A program made the translations under genes and the position numbers. Positions 13,452-20,932 of a DNA stretch of 29,429 bases are shown here, piece by piece. The stretch is from a virus: the IMG/VR virus record IMGVR_UViG_3300049432_000168, positions 1 through 29,429 of that record; one strand, 5' to 3'. The notes under the pieces were generated by a model. The model was not told where the DNA came from. It did not search any database and saw nothing but the letters and a program-made list of their open reading frames with translations. Within the stretch, counting starts at the first letter, position 1. Every line of letters starts with the position of its first letter.

Positions 13452-13500
13452 ACATAACCAAAACCCAATAAACAAAGGCTTCGGTTATGTAATGGTTATG
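13452..13500 (-). promoter_or_regulatory. Hairpin with alternative partner in the tube-chaperone gap
   Basis: On the plus strand ACATAACC (13452-13459) pairs perfectly with GGTTATGT (13483-13490). A second GGTTATG (13494-13500) can pair with the same left arm, so two mutually exclusive hairpins are possible. There is no T-run after it on the minus strand, so it is unlikely to be a simple terminator. It could lower transcription or stabilise the tail-tube message relative to the chaperones. Confidence 0.5.
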
Positions 13501-13504
13501 TGAT

Positions 13505-14845
13505 TTAGGTCAATAAAAATGCCGTCGTCTGGTCAAGAAAAGCTTCAGCCTGCACGGGTGGATTCGAGCCGTCACGTAAAGGCAAACCGTCAAGCGCAAT
13601 CACCGACCGATTACGCGCTCCGGCAAACTGCCGCGAATTCGACTGCGGACGAACTTTTGTGTTCGGCGCGAGTAAAGTAAAACGGTTACCCGGCATTCCA
13701 AAATGAGTCGTGTAATTGATTTTAGACTCCAAACGAACCGCCACCGCCAAAGCGTCCGCCGTATCGTTGACCGCGCCGAAAATCTGCGCCGAAATCGCGT
13801 AAGCCGGTTGATCGCCTCTTTCAAGCGCTTCCGGGTCAATCGAATCGAAACCGAACGTGTCGGCGTCAACCGGCACCGAATCGTTGTTCGTCATTGACTG
13901 CTGGAAAATATCCAGCGTTTTCCACTCGCTGCCGATTGAAAGTCTGCATTCCGAAGTTTTGAGCGGAGTGTAATTAATACACGCCGGAACGGTAAAACCC
14001 GTCACCTGCTCGGCTTCGTAATTACACAGTATGGAAACCGTTAGTGATACGTCTCCGCCGCGATTCAAAGTCGGGTCAAACCTTTCGCACACCGCATTGA
14101 AATATTTCTCAGTCGCCAAGTTTCCGGTTTTGAAACCGAGCGCGAAGGAAAATTCGACTTTCGCGTCAGATGTCGAGTTCGTGAATTCGTGAAATTTTTG
14201 CGCGCCGGCAGTCGTTTGCGTGACCGATATTCCGGCGCCCGCGCCGGTCAAGCTGCCCGCGCCGATAGTCACCAGCGGCAAATCGGCTTTGGCGAATCTT
14301 CCGGTGAAAGTTAAGACGATACCGCCCGTCCAGTCGCCCGTAACGCCGACATCTCCGGCTTTTAATAAATTACCGATCGAGGACCCGACTTTGACGAGTG
14401 CCGCTTGAATCGCCGCCGCCGTCGCGTTCCACGCTATCGGAGCCGTCACGCCGGAGCGTCCTTCAAGACTAAGAGTGATGGTAAACGTGCCGCCTGAAAC
14501 GGTTCCGGTTCTCGCTAAAGTTTGTACTTCATTGGCAGGTGTTCCGGTCGGAGCCGTCGCGCTGCCGAAGAAATAACCAGCCCAACGAGCCAAGATTTGC
14601 GGCGTCAGTCCCGCATAAACAAATGTAAAGCGTTTGAGTCGCGTGTCGGTCGTTTCATCGTCCGGGTAACGTCCTTCACAGTCCAAAATAACGCGCCGCC
14701 CGACGACATCTTCGACCGTGATTTCGCACTTGTCGCGCGTGTCGAGGTCGGCGTTGTCCATTGCCGTATCGTGCGCGGATTGTATTTTTCCGCCGCCGGA
14801 AAACGCGACGAATTGATTAATTAAACGCTGTGCGTTTGAAGCCAT
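13505..14845 (-). CDS. Major tail tube protein with an added beta domain
   Basis: A 446-residue protein. Residues 1-104 and about 220-446 make up the tube protein (KCEITVEDVVGRRVILDCEGRYPD, VKVEFSFALGFKTG, GNRFTLLAPNTKVRPQSNSRQFAGARN). Residues about 105-216 are an extra beta-rich domain starting NEVQTLARTG with GGTFTITL, APIAWNATAAAIQAAL, ITLTF-like strands and a closing TTAG. The domain is related to one in the protein at 18620-19420. Family role: hexameric tail tube around the DNA channel; the added domain is expected on the tube surface. Position between the neck genes and the chaperones supports the call. No sheath gene is present, so the tail is non-contractile. Start: ATG at 14845. Confidence 0.82.
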   Translation of the reverse strand: MASNAQRLINQFVAFSGGGKIQSAHDTAMDNADLDTRDKCEITVEDVVGRRVILDCEGRYPDDETTDTRLKRFTFVYAGLTPQILARWAGYFFGSATAPTGTPANEVQTLARTGTVSGGTFTITLSLEGRSGVTAPIAWNATAAAIQAALVKVGSSIGNLLKAGDVGVTGDWTGGIVLTFTGRFAKADLPLVTIGAGSLTGAGAGISVTQTTAGAQKFHEFTNSTSDAKVEFSFALGFKTGNLATEKYFNAVCERFDPTLNRGGDVSLTVSILCNYEAEQVTGFTVPACINYTPLKTSECRLSIGSEWKTLDIFQQSMTNNDSVPVDADTFGFDSIDPEALERGDQPAYAISAQIFGAVNDTADALAVAVRLESKINYTTHFGMPGNRFTLLAPNTKVRPQSNSRQFAGARNRSVIALDGLPLRDGSNPPVQAEAFLDQTTAFLLT

Positions 14846-14847
14846 AA

Positions 14848-15168
14848 TTATTTTGTCACCTCAACTTTGGACTCAGATTTTGATTTGACCGGCGGTTTTG
14901 CTGTTCGGGTCCTAGCTTTTAAAATCGGTGTTTTGAAATCGTCGGGACGCAAGGCAAACAGGCGGGCAACCGTGTCAGGGTTCATATAAATACCCTTTTC
15001 GATTCCTTTGGGAAGTTTGATTTTATCCGCTCCGTCAATAATGAAAGCCGGAACTTCTTTAGCGACCGTCTCCATTTTCAACGTTTTTTTATTTAATAAT
15101 TGCCGTTTCCCCACATATCGGATATTTGGCACGTCTGTTTGTAAATTCGTTTTTAGTTTTTTGCTCAT
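14848..15168 (-). CDS. Small neck/tail-region protein, unrecognised
   Basis: About 106 residues: a basic N-terminus (SKKLKTNLQTDVPNIRYVGKRQLLNKKT), a central hydrophobic strand set and a Lys-rich tail (RTRTAKPPVKSKSESKVEVTK). The ATG at 15168 is preferred to a TTG at 15180, as the ATG lies 5 bases after the preceding stop and the TTG overlaps it. It lies between the tail-terminator-like gene and the tail tube gene with only 2 bases before the latter, so it is part of the same operon. Its role is unknown; it may be a DNA- or capsid-contacting accessory judging from the basic ends. Confidence 0.65.
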   Translation of the reverse strand: MSKKLKTNLQTDVPNIRYVGKRQLLNKKTLKMETVAKEVPAFIIDGADKIKLPKGIEKGIYMNPDTVARLFALRPDDFKTPILKARTRTAKPPVKSKSESKVEVTK

Positions 15169-15173
15169 AAAAA

Positions 15174-15731
15174 TCAACAATCCTTAAATTTTACAGTTAC
15201 CGTAATCGGCACATCCGCGCCGAATCCATTGACCGTTTCCAAATATCTGCCCGGCTCGTTTTCCTCGAAAAAATCATTCGCATCGGCAAGTTGCGCGTAA
15301 ACTTCGACAACTTCGCTGCCCAAACCTTCAATTACCTGTTCTTGGTAAAATGCCGCGTTTAGGTCAAGAACGGCTTTCAAAAAAAGCGTATAGCTTTTTA
15401 GCGTTCGTTTTAAGAAATCATCGGGCGTTTCGGTTTCATCGGCTCTTTCCAAGGTGTAACGGCGAAAAACGTGGAAATTGTAATAATACTCCCACGCGTC
15501 GCCGTCTGCGGGCGGTTTCCGCGGCATTCTCAACATCGTCAACGTCGTAAAAGCAATTTCGCTCGTCTCAACATCCTTTTGTGTTGTTTTGGGATTTAGG
15601 TTTGCCCAAAAATTGTCCATGCTTTCAAACCGAATCGGTGCGGGAACGATATAACCGCATTCGGAAATATCCGCCGCGACAGCAACAAGATATTCTAAAA
15701 TGATTAGATTTTGGTCGCCATTTAAAGTCAT
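15174..15731 (-). CDS. Tail terminator / tail-completion protein candidate
   Basis: A 185-residue acidic protein in the fourth place of the neck block, between the HK97-gp10-like gene and the tail tube genes, where siphoviruses carry the tail terminator (lambda gpU-type). The sequence is mixed alpha/beta (TTLTMLRMPRKPPADGDAWEYYYNFHVFRRYTL, ITVTVKFKDC). The start overlaps the upstream stop as ATGA (15728-15731), so translation is coupled. The assignment rests on order and size; I see no specific motif. Confidence 0.6.
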   Translation of the reverse strand: MTLNGDQNLIILEYLVAVAADISECGYIVPAPIRFESMDNFWANLNPKTTQKDVETSEIAFTTLTMLRMPRKPPADGDAWEYYYNFHVFRRYTLERADETETPDDFLKRTLKSYTLFLKAVLDLNAAFYQEQVIEGLGSEVVEVYAQLADANDFFEENEPGRYLETVNGFGADVPITVTVKFKDC

Positions 15732-16153
15732 TTAATCAATCCGCGCAATTCAGACAAAGCATTTTGATCGAGTTCACGCTGAGCTTCTTTCAAGTCTTGA
15801 TTTGAAACGATAACGCGACCGCTTTTGACCAACTTTTCCGTATAAGGCAAATTCTCACCGATGCTAACTTCCGTTTCGACCGGTGAAATTCTTTTTACTT
15901 TTCCCGACCTCGCCAAATTTCCGCTCTCGACAGCCGGACGCTCGCCTCTTCTACTCGCTTGATGGCTGCGCGTGAAGCCAACGCCGCTTGTCTTTCGATA
16001 AATCCTGCCGCTCGGATTGCTTTCAACCATTTTTCGTCTGGTTGAATCTTTGAACGCTCGAGCTGTTTTCATCACCGCCCGCCCGCCCGCTGCCTTGCGT
16101 TTTTCAGTCGAGAAAATCGGCGAATCGAGTTTTAACGATGATTTGAAAGTCAT
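15728..16153 (-). CDS. HK97 gp10-like head-tail/neck protein
   Basis: A 141-residue protein with the layout of this family: a basic N-terminal helix (KRKAAGGRAVMKTARAFKDSTRRKMV), the motif HQASRRGERPAVESGNLARSGKV (cf. the usual S/H-x-PG-PPAV-TGxL-x-S), then IGENLPYTEKLVKSGRV (Y-x-x-x-L-x-x-G pattern). Family role: neck component joining head and tail. It overlaps both neighbours by four bases (ATGA), typical of tightly coupled neck genes. The high number of Arg and Lys near the N-terminus may contact DNA. Confidence 0.8.
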   Translation of the reverse strand: MTFKSSLKLDSPIFSTEKRKAAGGRAVMKTARAFKDSTRRKMVESNPSGRIYRKTSGVGFTRSHQASRRGERPAVESGNLARSGKVKRISPVETEVSIGENLPYTEKLVKSGRVIVSNQDLKEAQRELDQNALSELRGLIK

Positions 16154-16548
16154 ACCGGAATGGGAAACCTCTCTTTTGCGTCCCGCGTTAAATAAACTTT
16201 CCAGAACGGTTCGTCACCGCTCGGACTGACCACATCACGACGTTCCGGGTCAATCGCGTAAACATCTAGCTTGGTTGCTTCATCCGGGATGCCGAAAGCG
16301 ACAAATGATGTTTGCGCGATTTCATTGACAAAAACGCTTTCCAGCGTCGCGTAAGATAATCTCATCATCCCGCGATACTCGCTCCATTCGATATACCAAC
16401 CCGCCGTTAACTCTTTGACGACCGCAAACTTTTCGGTTTGACCGGCGCGTTTAATCAAATAACATTTGGCGGTTTCGTCAAAAAATACTTCGCGCAATGC
16501 GTCGAACTCTTCAATCTTGGCACCTATAATGTCGACAAGTTCGCTCAA
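16150..16548 (-). CDS. Head-tail joining protein, unrecognised family
   Basis: A 132-residue protein, mostly beta (KCYLIKRAGQTEKFAVVKELTAGWYIEWSEYRG), ending DAKERFPIPV. The order (after the first adaptor, before the gp10-like protein) matches head-closure or stopper proteins. The ATGA overlaps on both sides show coupled translation. No motif settles the family, so only the neck role is suggested. Confidence 0.65.
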   Translation of the reverse strand: MSELVDIIGAKIEEFDALREVFFDETAKCYLIKRAGQTEKFAVVKELTAGWYIEWSEYRGMMRLSYATLESVFVNEIAQTSFVAFGIPDEATKLDVYAIDPERRDVVSPSGDEPFWKVYLTRDAKERFPIPV

Positions 16549-16916
16549 TTACAGACCTCGTATGTCCGGTTTAGGTTGCAACAATCCCTATCTATGTCCG
16601 CCGGATGCGAGTAACAAACGGCGCCGGGCGCGCTCGATTCGAGCAGTTTTTCATCGTCAACCGCCGACAATCCCAGCCGCCGCCGCACTCGATTAATGAT
16701 AGCTAAACGGTTATCGGATTTATCAATCTCGACGCCGGAACGTCCGCCTTTAATGCGCGTGTGTCGGTCACGCACGGCTTCCCATTTTGTAATATCGGCA
16801 ATAGTCTCCGACTCCTGTACGGCGTTGAGATTCAAACAGAGCGCAGCGGTTGCGTCATAAGATGTAAAACCTATGATTTCCCGCACGCGCTCTATCTGAA
16901 TTTCTGTTAAAGCCAT
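16545..16916 (-). CDS. Head-tail adaptor (connector) protein candidate
   Basis: A 123-residue, mainly helical protein (ALTEIQIERVREIIGFTSYDATAALCLNLNAVQES, NRLAIINRVRRRLGLSAV). It is the first gene of the neck block after the capsid genes, as in phages with gp6-type adaptors that sit under the portal. A Cys-rich C-terminus (CYSHPADIDRDCCNLNRTYEVC) is unusual and could bind metal or form disulfides. The start overlaps the upstream stop by one base (16916). Confidence 0.6.
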   Translation of the reverse strand: MALTEIQIERVREIIGFTSYDATAALCLNLNAVQESETIADITKWEAVRDRHTRIKGGRSGVEIDKSDNRLAIINRVRRRLGLSAVDDEKLLESSAPGAVCYSHPADIDRDCCNLNRTYEVCN

Positions 16917-17332
16917 TATTCAGCTGGCTCCTCTTCTCCTAAAATGAAACGTGAAAGAGTGGCTTTTGGCGCTTTCGGATCGAACTCGATACCTTTATCT
17001 TTAGCTACCGCTTTAGCTTTGGTAACTAAATCTTCGTGATTAAGTTTCATCAAAGACTTAAAAGTATCGGTTTGATCATCGTCGCCCGCGCCGGAATTTT
17101 CCGAATTTTTGTCGACTGACGAATCCTTTTTTCCCGCTTCGAGTTCGTCGAGCTGCGCCTGCATTTTTTGCATTTGCGTTTTCAAATCATCGGCGGCGGC
17201 TTCTTTTTCCGCATCCGTCGAAGCCATTTGCGCGGCGGTCGGCAATTTATCAACGCTTGTGATAATCCTGTTTTTATAGAGAACGGATTTGCCGCCTTTA
17301 ATCCGCTCTATCATTTGTTCTCTGCTTAACAT
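16916..17332 (-). CDS. Capsid-associated accessory protein, FI-like candidate
   Basis: A 138-residue protein: an N-terminal beta/basic part (MIERIKGGKSVLYKNRIIT), an acidic coiled coil (about residues 35-75, AEKEAAADDLKTQMQKMQAQLDELEAG), and a C-terminal small helical domain (EDLVTKAKAVAKDKGIEFDPKAPKATLSRFIL) resembling HeH/LEM-type helix-extension-helix domains of packaging accessory proteins. I infer a role in packaging or capsid maturation, like lambda FI. The ATG at 17332 has CAGGAG 8 bases upstream and is clearly the start. A longer frame from 17398 is an artefact, as the extra residues (FQFLVLSYQLPVN) come from heptamer-like repeat sequence in the spacer. Confidence 0.7.
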   Translation of the reverse strand: MLSREQMIERIKGGKSVLYKNRIITSVDKLPTAAQMASTDAEKEAAADDLKTQMQKMQAQLDELEAGKKDSSVDKNSENSGAGDDDQTDTFKSLMKLNHEDLVTKAKAVAKDKGIEFDPKAPKATLSRFILGEEEPAE

Positions 17333-17367
17333 TTTCGTATCTCCTGTATTTACCGGTAACTGATAAC

Positions 17368-17421
17368 TCAGAACCAAGAACTGAAAACTAAAAAACACTT
17401 CTTAATTCTCGGTTCTTGGTT
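17368..17421 (-). repeat. Repeat-derived hairpin downstream of the major capsid gene
   Basis: Plus-strand AACCAAGAAC (17372-17381) pairs perfectly with GTTCTTGGTT (17412-17421), and the stem can be lengthened with mismatches. The left arm belongs to a run of about 7-base units (GAACCAA, GAACTGA, AAACTAA). The structure starts 6 bases after the major capsid stop and precedes the next gene. It may stabilise the 3' end of the capsid message, or be a neutral repeat insertion. Confidence 0.6.
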
Positions 17422-17426
17422 TTCCT

Positions 17427-18572
17427 TTACTCGAAAGGTATTTCGTCGAAATCAATCGTTTCTTCGATTGAACCCGTTCCGCGATCGGGCGCCACTGTCA
17501 AGCACGCCGTTAATTGACGAAGATGACGGCGCGGGAATCCGCGACCGACGCCCCAGTATGTGGCGGACGGCGGATTGTCTTCCGCTGTTTGATAGCCGAC
17601 CGGACCGCGCACATTGAGCGGCAGTTGACCTTGAATCTTCGAGCCGGGCATATTTGAAACGAGCGCTTCGGTGACAATCCCGTTGGCGAAATCAATCGCC
17701 GATGCGTCGTTGTCGTTTAGCGTAGATTCAAGAATGACTTTATTGTTCGGCTGGAAAGCCTCGCTCCTCAAAGCGCCGTTCGGTTCTTCCTGCCAGAAAC
17801 GCGCGTCGTTTAGCTCGACTTCCTTTAAGCCCAGAACATTTCTCGCCAGATTGCGTTGAAACTCGGTGTCCGCCGCGTTCAGATTTGTAAATGAAACATT
17901 CGGCGCGAGATAAGTTCGCGATTTGTTCTGAAACTCGGTCGTCGCAATCATCGCGTTAAATGCCGAAAGCGTGAATACCATACGGTCAAACTCGATGCCG
18001 TATTTGATAATTCCGATACGCTTTGCAAGAAGAACGTCCGAAACTGGTGTAGCGTTTACCGGATCCGTCCATTCGTTCGCGATTTCGATTTTCAAATCTG
18101 CCGGCATTCCGAAACCGACGCCGTCGAGCTTGATTCCAAGTCGGTCATACGATAAATCACCGATGCGCGCCGCCGTCAACAACATCTCCATCCGGTAATT
18201 GACGCCCATTCGCAGATTGTCAACGATACGCGATTCGGTAGTCGGAAATAAATCATCCATGACTTCGATGCCCGCGAGTTTTGCCGTTAATTGATTCAGC
18301 TGGTCTTGATTGAGCGCCGCGCCGATTTTCAGGTTCGGCACTTTGTTTCCGATCAACGACAGCTTTCCGGCGGAGTAAACGCCCGCGCGCTGTCCGTCGG
18401 CAATAAGGTCGGCTATTAAAATCTGACCTTGAAACTGCGCCATAATTTCGCCTTCCGACGCCGGAACGACCGGCGTGCGGGAAAGGAATTTCAGTTTTTG
18501 CGGAATTCCCCGCAAATCTTGCAGCGAACGCATTAGTTTGGTAACACGCACTGCCGATAAAAGTTCTTTCAT
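17427..18572 (-). CDS. Major capsid protein
   Basis: A 381-residue protein. Size, place after the protease/scaffold and decoration genes and before the neck block, and HK97-fold character all fit the major capsid protein. Features include a helical N-terminus (RVTKLMRSLQDLRGIPQKLKFL), GEIMAQFQGQILIADLIADGQRAGVYSAGKLSLIG, an axis-like central part, FDRMVFTLSAFNAMIATTEFQNKSR and GYQTAEDNPPSATYWGVGRGFPRRHLRQL. The VVPASEGEIMA and GVGRGFPRRHL segments resemble lambda gpE-type capsid proteins. AAAGGAG lies 13 bases upstream of the ATG at 18572, a long spacing, but no better start is present. The capsid gene is followed by a stem-loop at 17372-17421. Confidence 0.85.
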   Translation of the reverse strand: MKELLSAVRVTKLMRSLQDLRGIPQKLKFLSRTPVVPASEGEIMAQFQGQILIADLIADGQRAGVYSAGKLSLIGNKVPNLKIGAALNQDQLNQLTAKLAGIEVMDDLFPTTESRIVDNLRMGVNYRMEMLLTAARIGDLSYDRLGIKLDGVGFGMPADLKIEIANEWTDPVNATPVSDVLLAKRIGIIKYGIEFDRMVFTLSAFNAMIATTEFQNKSRTYLAPNVSFTNLNAADTEFQRNLARNVLGLKEVELNDARFWQEEPNGALRSEAFQPNNKVILESTLNDNDASAIDFANGIVTEALVSNMPGSKIQGQLPLNVRGPVGYQTAEDNPPSATYWGVGRGFPRRHLRQLTACLTVAPDRGTGSIEETIDFDEIPFE

Positions 18573-18619
18573 TTTGTTTTTAATTCTCCTTTATAGAAAT
18601 CCAGCCCTGTGTGTTACTA

Positions 18620-19420
18620 CTACTGCGCGTATGCAACGCGCGGAAACGCCGCTTCAAACTCGGTGACGGTCGGACCGTCGGCGAGTGAATGAGCGCCGGT
18701 TGTCATTAAAATTCGCGGTTTCCAAGCGGTTCCGCCGTCGAACACCTGCGGATGATCCGACGCTCCGCCCGTCTGCAAATCGGCGATTATGCCGTTTTCC
18801 TTGACCGTCCGGTTGTTAATCCAGCAATTACCGCGCGAAAGGGTTTGTCTTCCGTCGGTTGCCGCCGGGTCGTAAGGTCCGTATTTTCCGCCGTAAGCCG
18901 AGCCTTGCGTCGTCGTCGCAATCGTTACAGCCACCGTTCCGCCGCTCGTCAAGGCTGCGCTGTCGACGGTAACAACTGCGGCATTTCCGGTATCTGCGGG
19001 AAATGTGATCGTGTAAACGAAACCGGCTTTTGAAACCGTTACACCCGCCGCGCTGGGCGCGCTCAAAGCTCGAATGAGCGTTTGCAGTGCGGCAGCCGAA
19101 ACGTTCCAGGCGATGCCTTCAATCGTTTCGCCTAAAATCGTCAAATCCCACGTTCCGCCGGTCGGATCGGCATCGCCGGAAAGATCAATCGTTTGAACCT
19201 CCTGCTGCGTGACTTTACAGAAAATCTGACCGAATCGGGCGTATTTCTCACCCGTTTTTATCGGCGTTTGGTCGGTCAGAGCCAGATCCGCTCCCGCCGC
19301 CGCGAATAATTCCCAGGCGAGCGTGATGCCGCCGATCTTAAATTGAGCGTCCTGCAGGTCGGCTAAGACCATCACATCGCGCCCGGTTTTGTTCAATACC
19401 TGTCTGCCGTATGTAGACAT
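18620..19420 (-). CDS. Capsid decoration-like protein with inserted beta domain
   Basis: A 266-residue protein between scaffold and major capsid, where lambda-like phages have the decoration protein (gpD). Residues 1-73 and 175-266 make up the base protein (TGRDVMVLADLQDAQFKIGGITLAWEL, GRQTLSRGNCWINNRTVKENG, HSLADGPTVTEFEAAFPRVAY). Residues about 74-174 are a beta domain with EVQTIDLSG, GGTWDLTI, EGIAWNVSAAALQTLI, YTITF and a closing TTTQG, similar to the extra domain of the tail tube protein. It resembles domains of the type 'EVQT...GGTF.L...PIAWN..AAA(L/V)Q..L' seen in many phage surface and bacterial secreted proteins. Expected on the capsid outside. GGAG lies 11 bases upstream of the ATG at 19420. 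Confidence 0.72.
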   Translation of the reverse strand: MSTYGRQVLNKTGRDVMVLADLQDAQFKIGGITLAWELFAAAGADLALTDQTPIKTGEKYARFGQIFCKVTQQEVQTIDLSGDADPTGGTWDLTILGETIEGIAWNVSAAALQTLIRALSAPSAAGVTVSKAGFVYTITFPADTGNAAVVTVDSAALTSGGTVAVTIATTTQGSAYGGKYGPYDPAATDGRQTLSRGNCWINNRTVKENGIIADLQTGGASDHPQVFDGGTAWKPRILMTTGAHSLADGPTVTEFEAAFPRVAYAQ

Positions 19421-19459
19421 AAATTTTTATTCTCCTTTTTGAAAATTTAACCGTTCGCC

Positions 19460-20008
19460 CTATTGCTTGACGACTCTAAGTTTCGGCGTAATCGTGCCGA
19501 CGTAATCAGCCGCTTGGGTTTCAGCGGCGCGCTCCAGTTCCGCGGTCGGATTATCTTCCGACGGCAAAATCTTTAACCCTGTTTTCGGGTCTAAAGATTC
19601 TTCGGTCAAACCGTGGGTTTTGCGTTTCGATTGAATCGTTTTCAGATTGTCGAGACGCGATCCCGTAACCAGCGGACTTGCCGCATCATCAGCCGCCGCC
19701 TGAATGTAAAGCGAAACGAATTCGCCTTCTTTGTTTTCCGCCGGAAGCATTCGCCCGGCTTTTATTTCATCCGCAACGAAATTTTCAGCGTCGGTTTTGA
19801 TTTGCTTTTGACGCTCTTGTTCACGTTCGGCTTTCAAATCAGCCAGTTCCCGCTCGGCGTTATTTGCACGTATAGCTGCTGCCCCATATTCGGCTGCGGT
19901 TTGCGGCGGCTCGTTCGCGCCGGACGCTGCCGGTTGCGGTTCGTTTCCATCGGCGCTCATTAAGCCGTGTTTAACGGCAAATGTTTTAAAATCATCTTTG
20001 AAACTCAT
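19460..20008 (-). CDS. Internal scaffold protein, nested in-frame start
   Basis: An in-frame ATG at 20008 inside the protease gene is preceded by CAGGAG with 8-base spacing. Translation from here gives 182 residues (MSFKDDFKTFAVKHGLM...) with a long coiled coil (about residues 45-80, AIRANNAERELADLKAEREQERQKQIK) and an acidic, flexible C-terminal part. This is the layout of lambda Nu3 inside C: the same C-terminal region is made both as a protease fusion and alone as scaffold. Scaffold directs procapsid assembly and is then degraded by the protease. Confidence 0.8.
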   Translation of the reverse strand: MSFKDDFKTFAVKHGLMSADGNEPQPAASGANEPPQTAAEYGAAAIRANNAERELADLKAEREQERQKQIKTDAENFVADEIKAGRMLPAENKEGEFVSLYIQAAADDAASPLVTGSRLDNLKTIQSKRKTHGLTEESLDPKTGLKILPSEDNPTAELERAAETQAADYVGTITPKLRVVKQ

Positions 20009-20932
20009 ATTTATTTCTCCTGTATTTTCCGCGCCTGTGAGCGCATTTGATTTACCCTTTCGGGCAAGTTTTTGAACCACTTCCTCGAGACTGCTCGTGC
20101 GGTCAGCCATTTTCACTTTAACGGCATCAATGCCGTTTAAAACGCCGCCTTGATTGAAGTCTTTTTTGACTTGTTCGATTGTCACCTTTCGGTTTCGCGC
20201 GACCGCTTTATGAAAAACATTTTCGAGCGAATCAAGTTCGCGCATCAGTTCGGCGCGATGCTCGTCAATGTCAATATTGAGGCGTTTGAACGGCGCGTTC
20301 GTGGAAGTAACAACTTCGCGCCGAATGCCCATCATCTTGTAAAATCCGGTATCGTCCGTCCAACTGGTAACGACGCCGATTGAGCCTAAAAAAGCGGAAC
20401 GGTCTGCGATAATTTCATCGCAAGCCGAAGCTATCCAATACGCGCCCGAACATCCCAAACCTGAAACGTAAGCCTTAATCGGTTTCGTGCCGCGCGCATC
20501 GTAAATTGCTTGAGCCAGCTCGTTAATTCCGAAGGCTTCGCCCCCCGGCGAATCAATATGAAAAATGATTGAACTGACATTCGGACTGCTCAAAGCCGTC
20601 TGGAAATCTTTGAGCAAGGTTTCGGTCGAAGTTCCGCCGTAACAGATTTCCGCAAAAAACCCCATTCGCTTGGCGATGACGCCGTTCACGTCAATAACGG
20701 CGACTCCGTTTTCGCGTATCTCGACGTAGCGTGTGCCGTTCAGCCGCTCGCCTTTTTTCGCCAGCATCGCGTCGAATTTTATATTTGAATTGTCGTTTTC
20801 ATCGAACTCGGCAGCTTCTAAAATGGCATCAAGACCGTCCGATTCCCGGTAAGCAATCCGGCACAACGAGTCGAATTCCTGTGCGCGACAAGCCCAAAAT
20901 GAAGTTTCGATATAGGTAATTACCCGTTTCAT
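19460..20932 (-). CDS. S49-family prohead protease with C-terminal scaffold domain
   Basis: A 490-residue protein. Residues about 75-300 are an SppA/SohB-type S49 protease: VIDVNGVIAKRM, IIFHIDSPGGEAFGINELAQAI, then VSGLGCSGAYWIASACDEI with nucleophile Ser162, GSIGVVTS, and a likely catalytic Lys at 216 (TNAPFKRLN). Residues from about 309 are the scaffold, which can also be made from its own start at 20008. Family role: cuts scaffold and itself during capsid maturation. The gene overlaps the portal stop by four bases (20929-20932), so portal and protease translation are coupled. Order TerL-portal-protease-decoration-capsid matches lambda-like heads, apart from the cargo inserted before portal. 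Confidence 0.9.
   Translation of the reverse strand: MKRVITYIETSFWACRAQEFDSLCRIAYRESDGLDAILEAAEFDENDNSNIKFDAMLAKKGERLNGTRYVEIRENGVAVIDVNGVIAKRMGFFAEICYGGTSTETLLKDFQTALSSPNVSSIIFHIDSPGGEAFGINELAQAIYDARGTKPIKAYVSGLGCSGAYWIASACDEIIADRSAFLGSIGVVTSWTDDTGFYKMMGIRREVVTSTNAPFKRLNIDIDEHRAELMRELDSLENVFHKAVARNRKVTIEQVKKDFNQGGVLNGIDAVKVKMADRTSSLEEVVQKLARKGKSNALTGAENTGEINMSFKDDFKTFAVKHGLMSADGNEPQPAASGANEPPQTAAEYGAAAIRANNAERELADLKAEREQERQKQIKTDAENFVADEIKAGRMLPAENKEGEFVSLYIQAAADDAASPLVTGSRLDNLKTIQSKRKTHGLTEESLDPKTGLKILPSEDNPTAELERAAETQAADYVGTITPKLRVVKQ

Noticed and set aside
17332-17398. Upstream extension of the FI-like gene (MFFSFQFLVLSYQLPVN)
   Set aside because: The extra residues come from heptamer-like repeat spacer; the ATG at 17332 has a textbook Shine-Dalgarno sequence.
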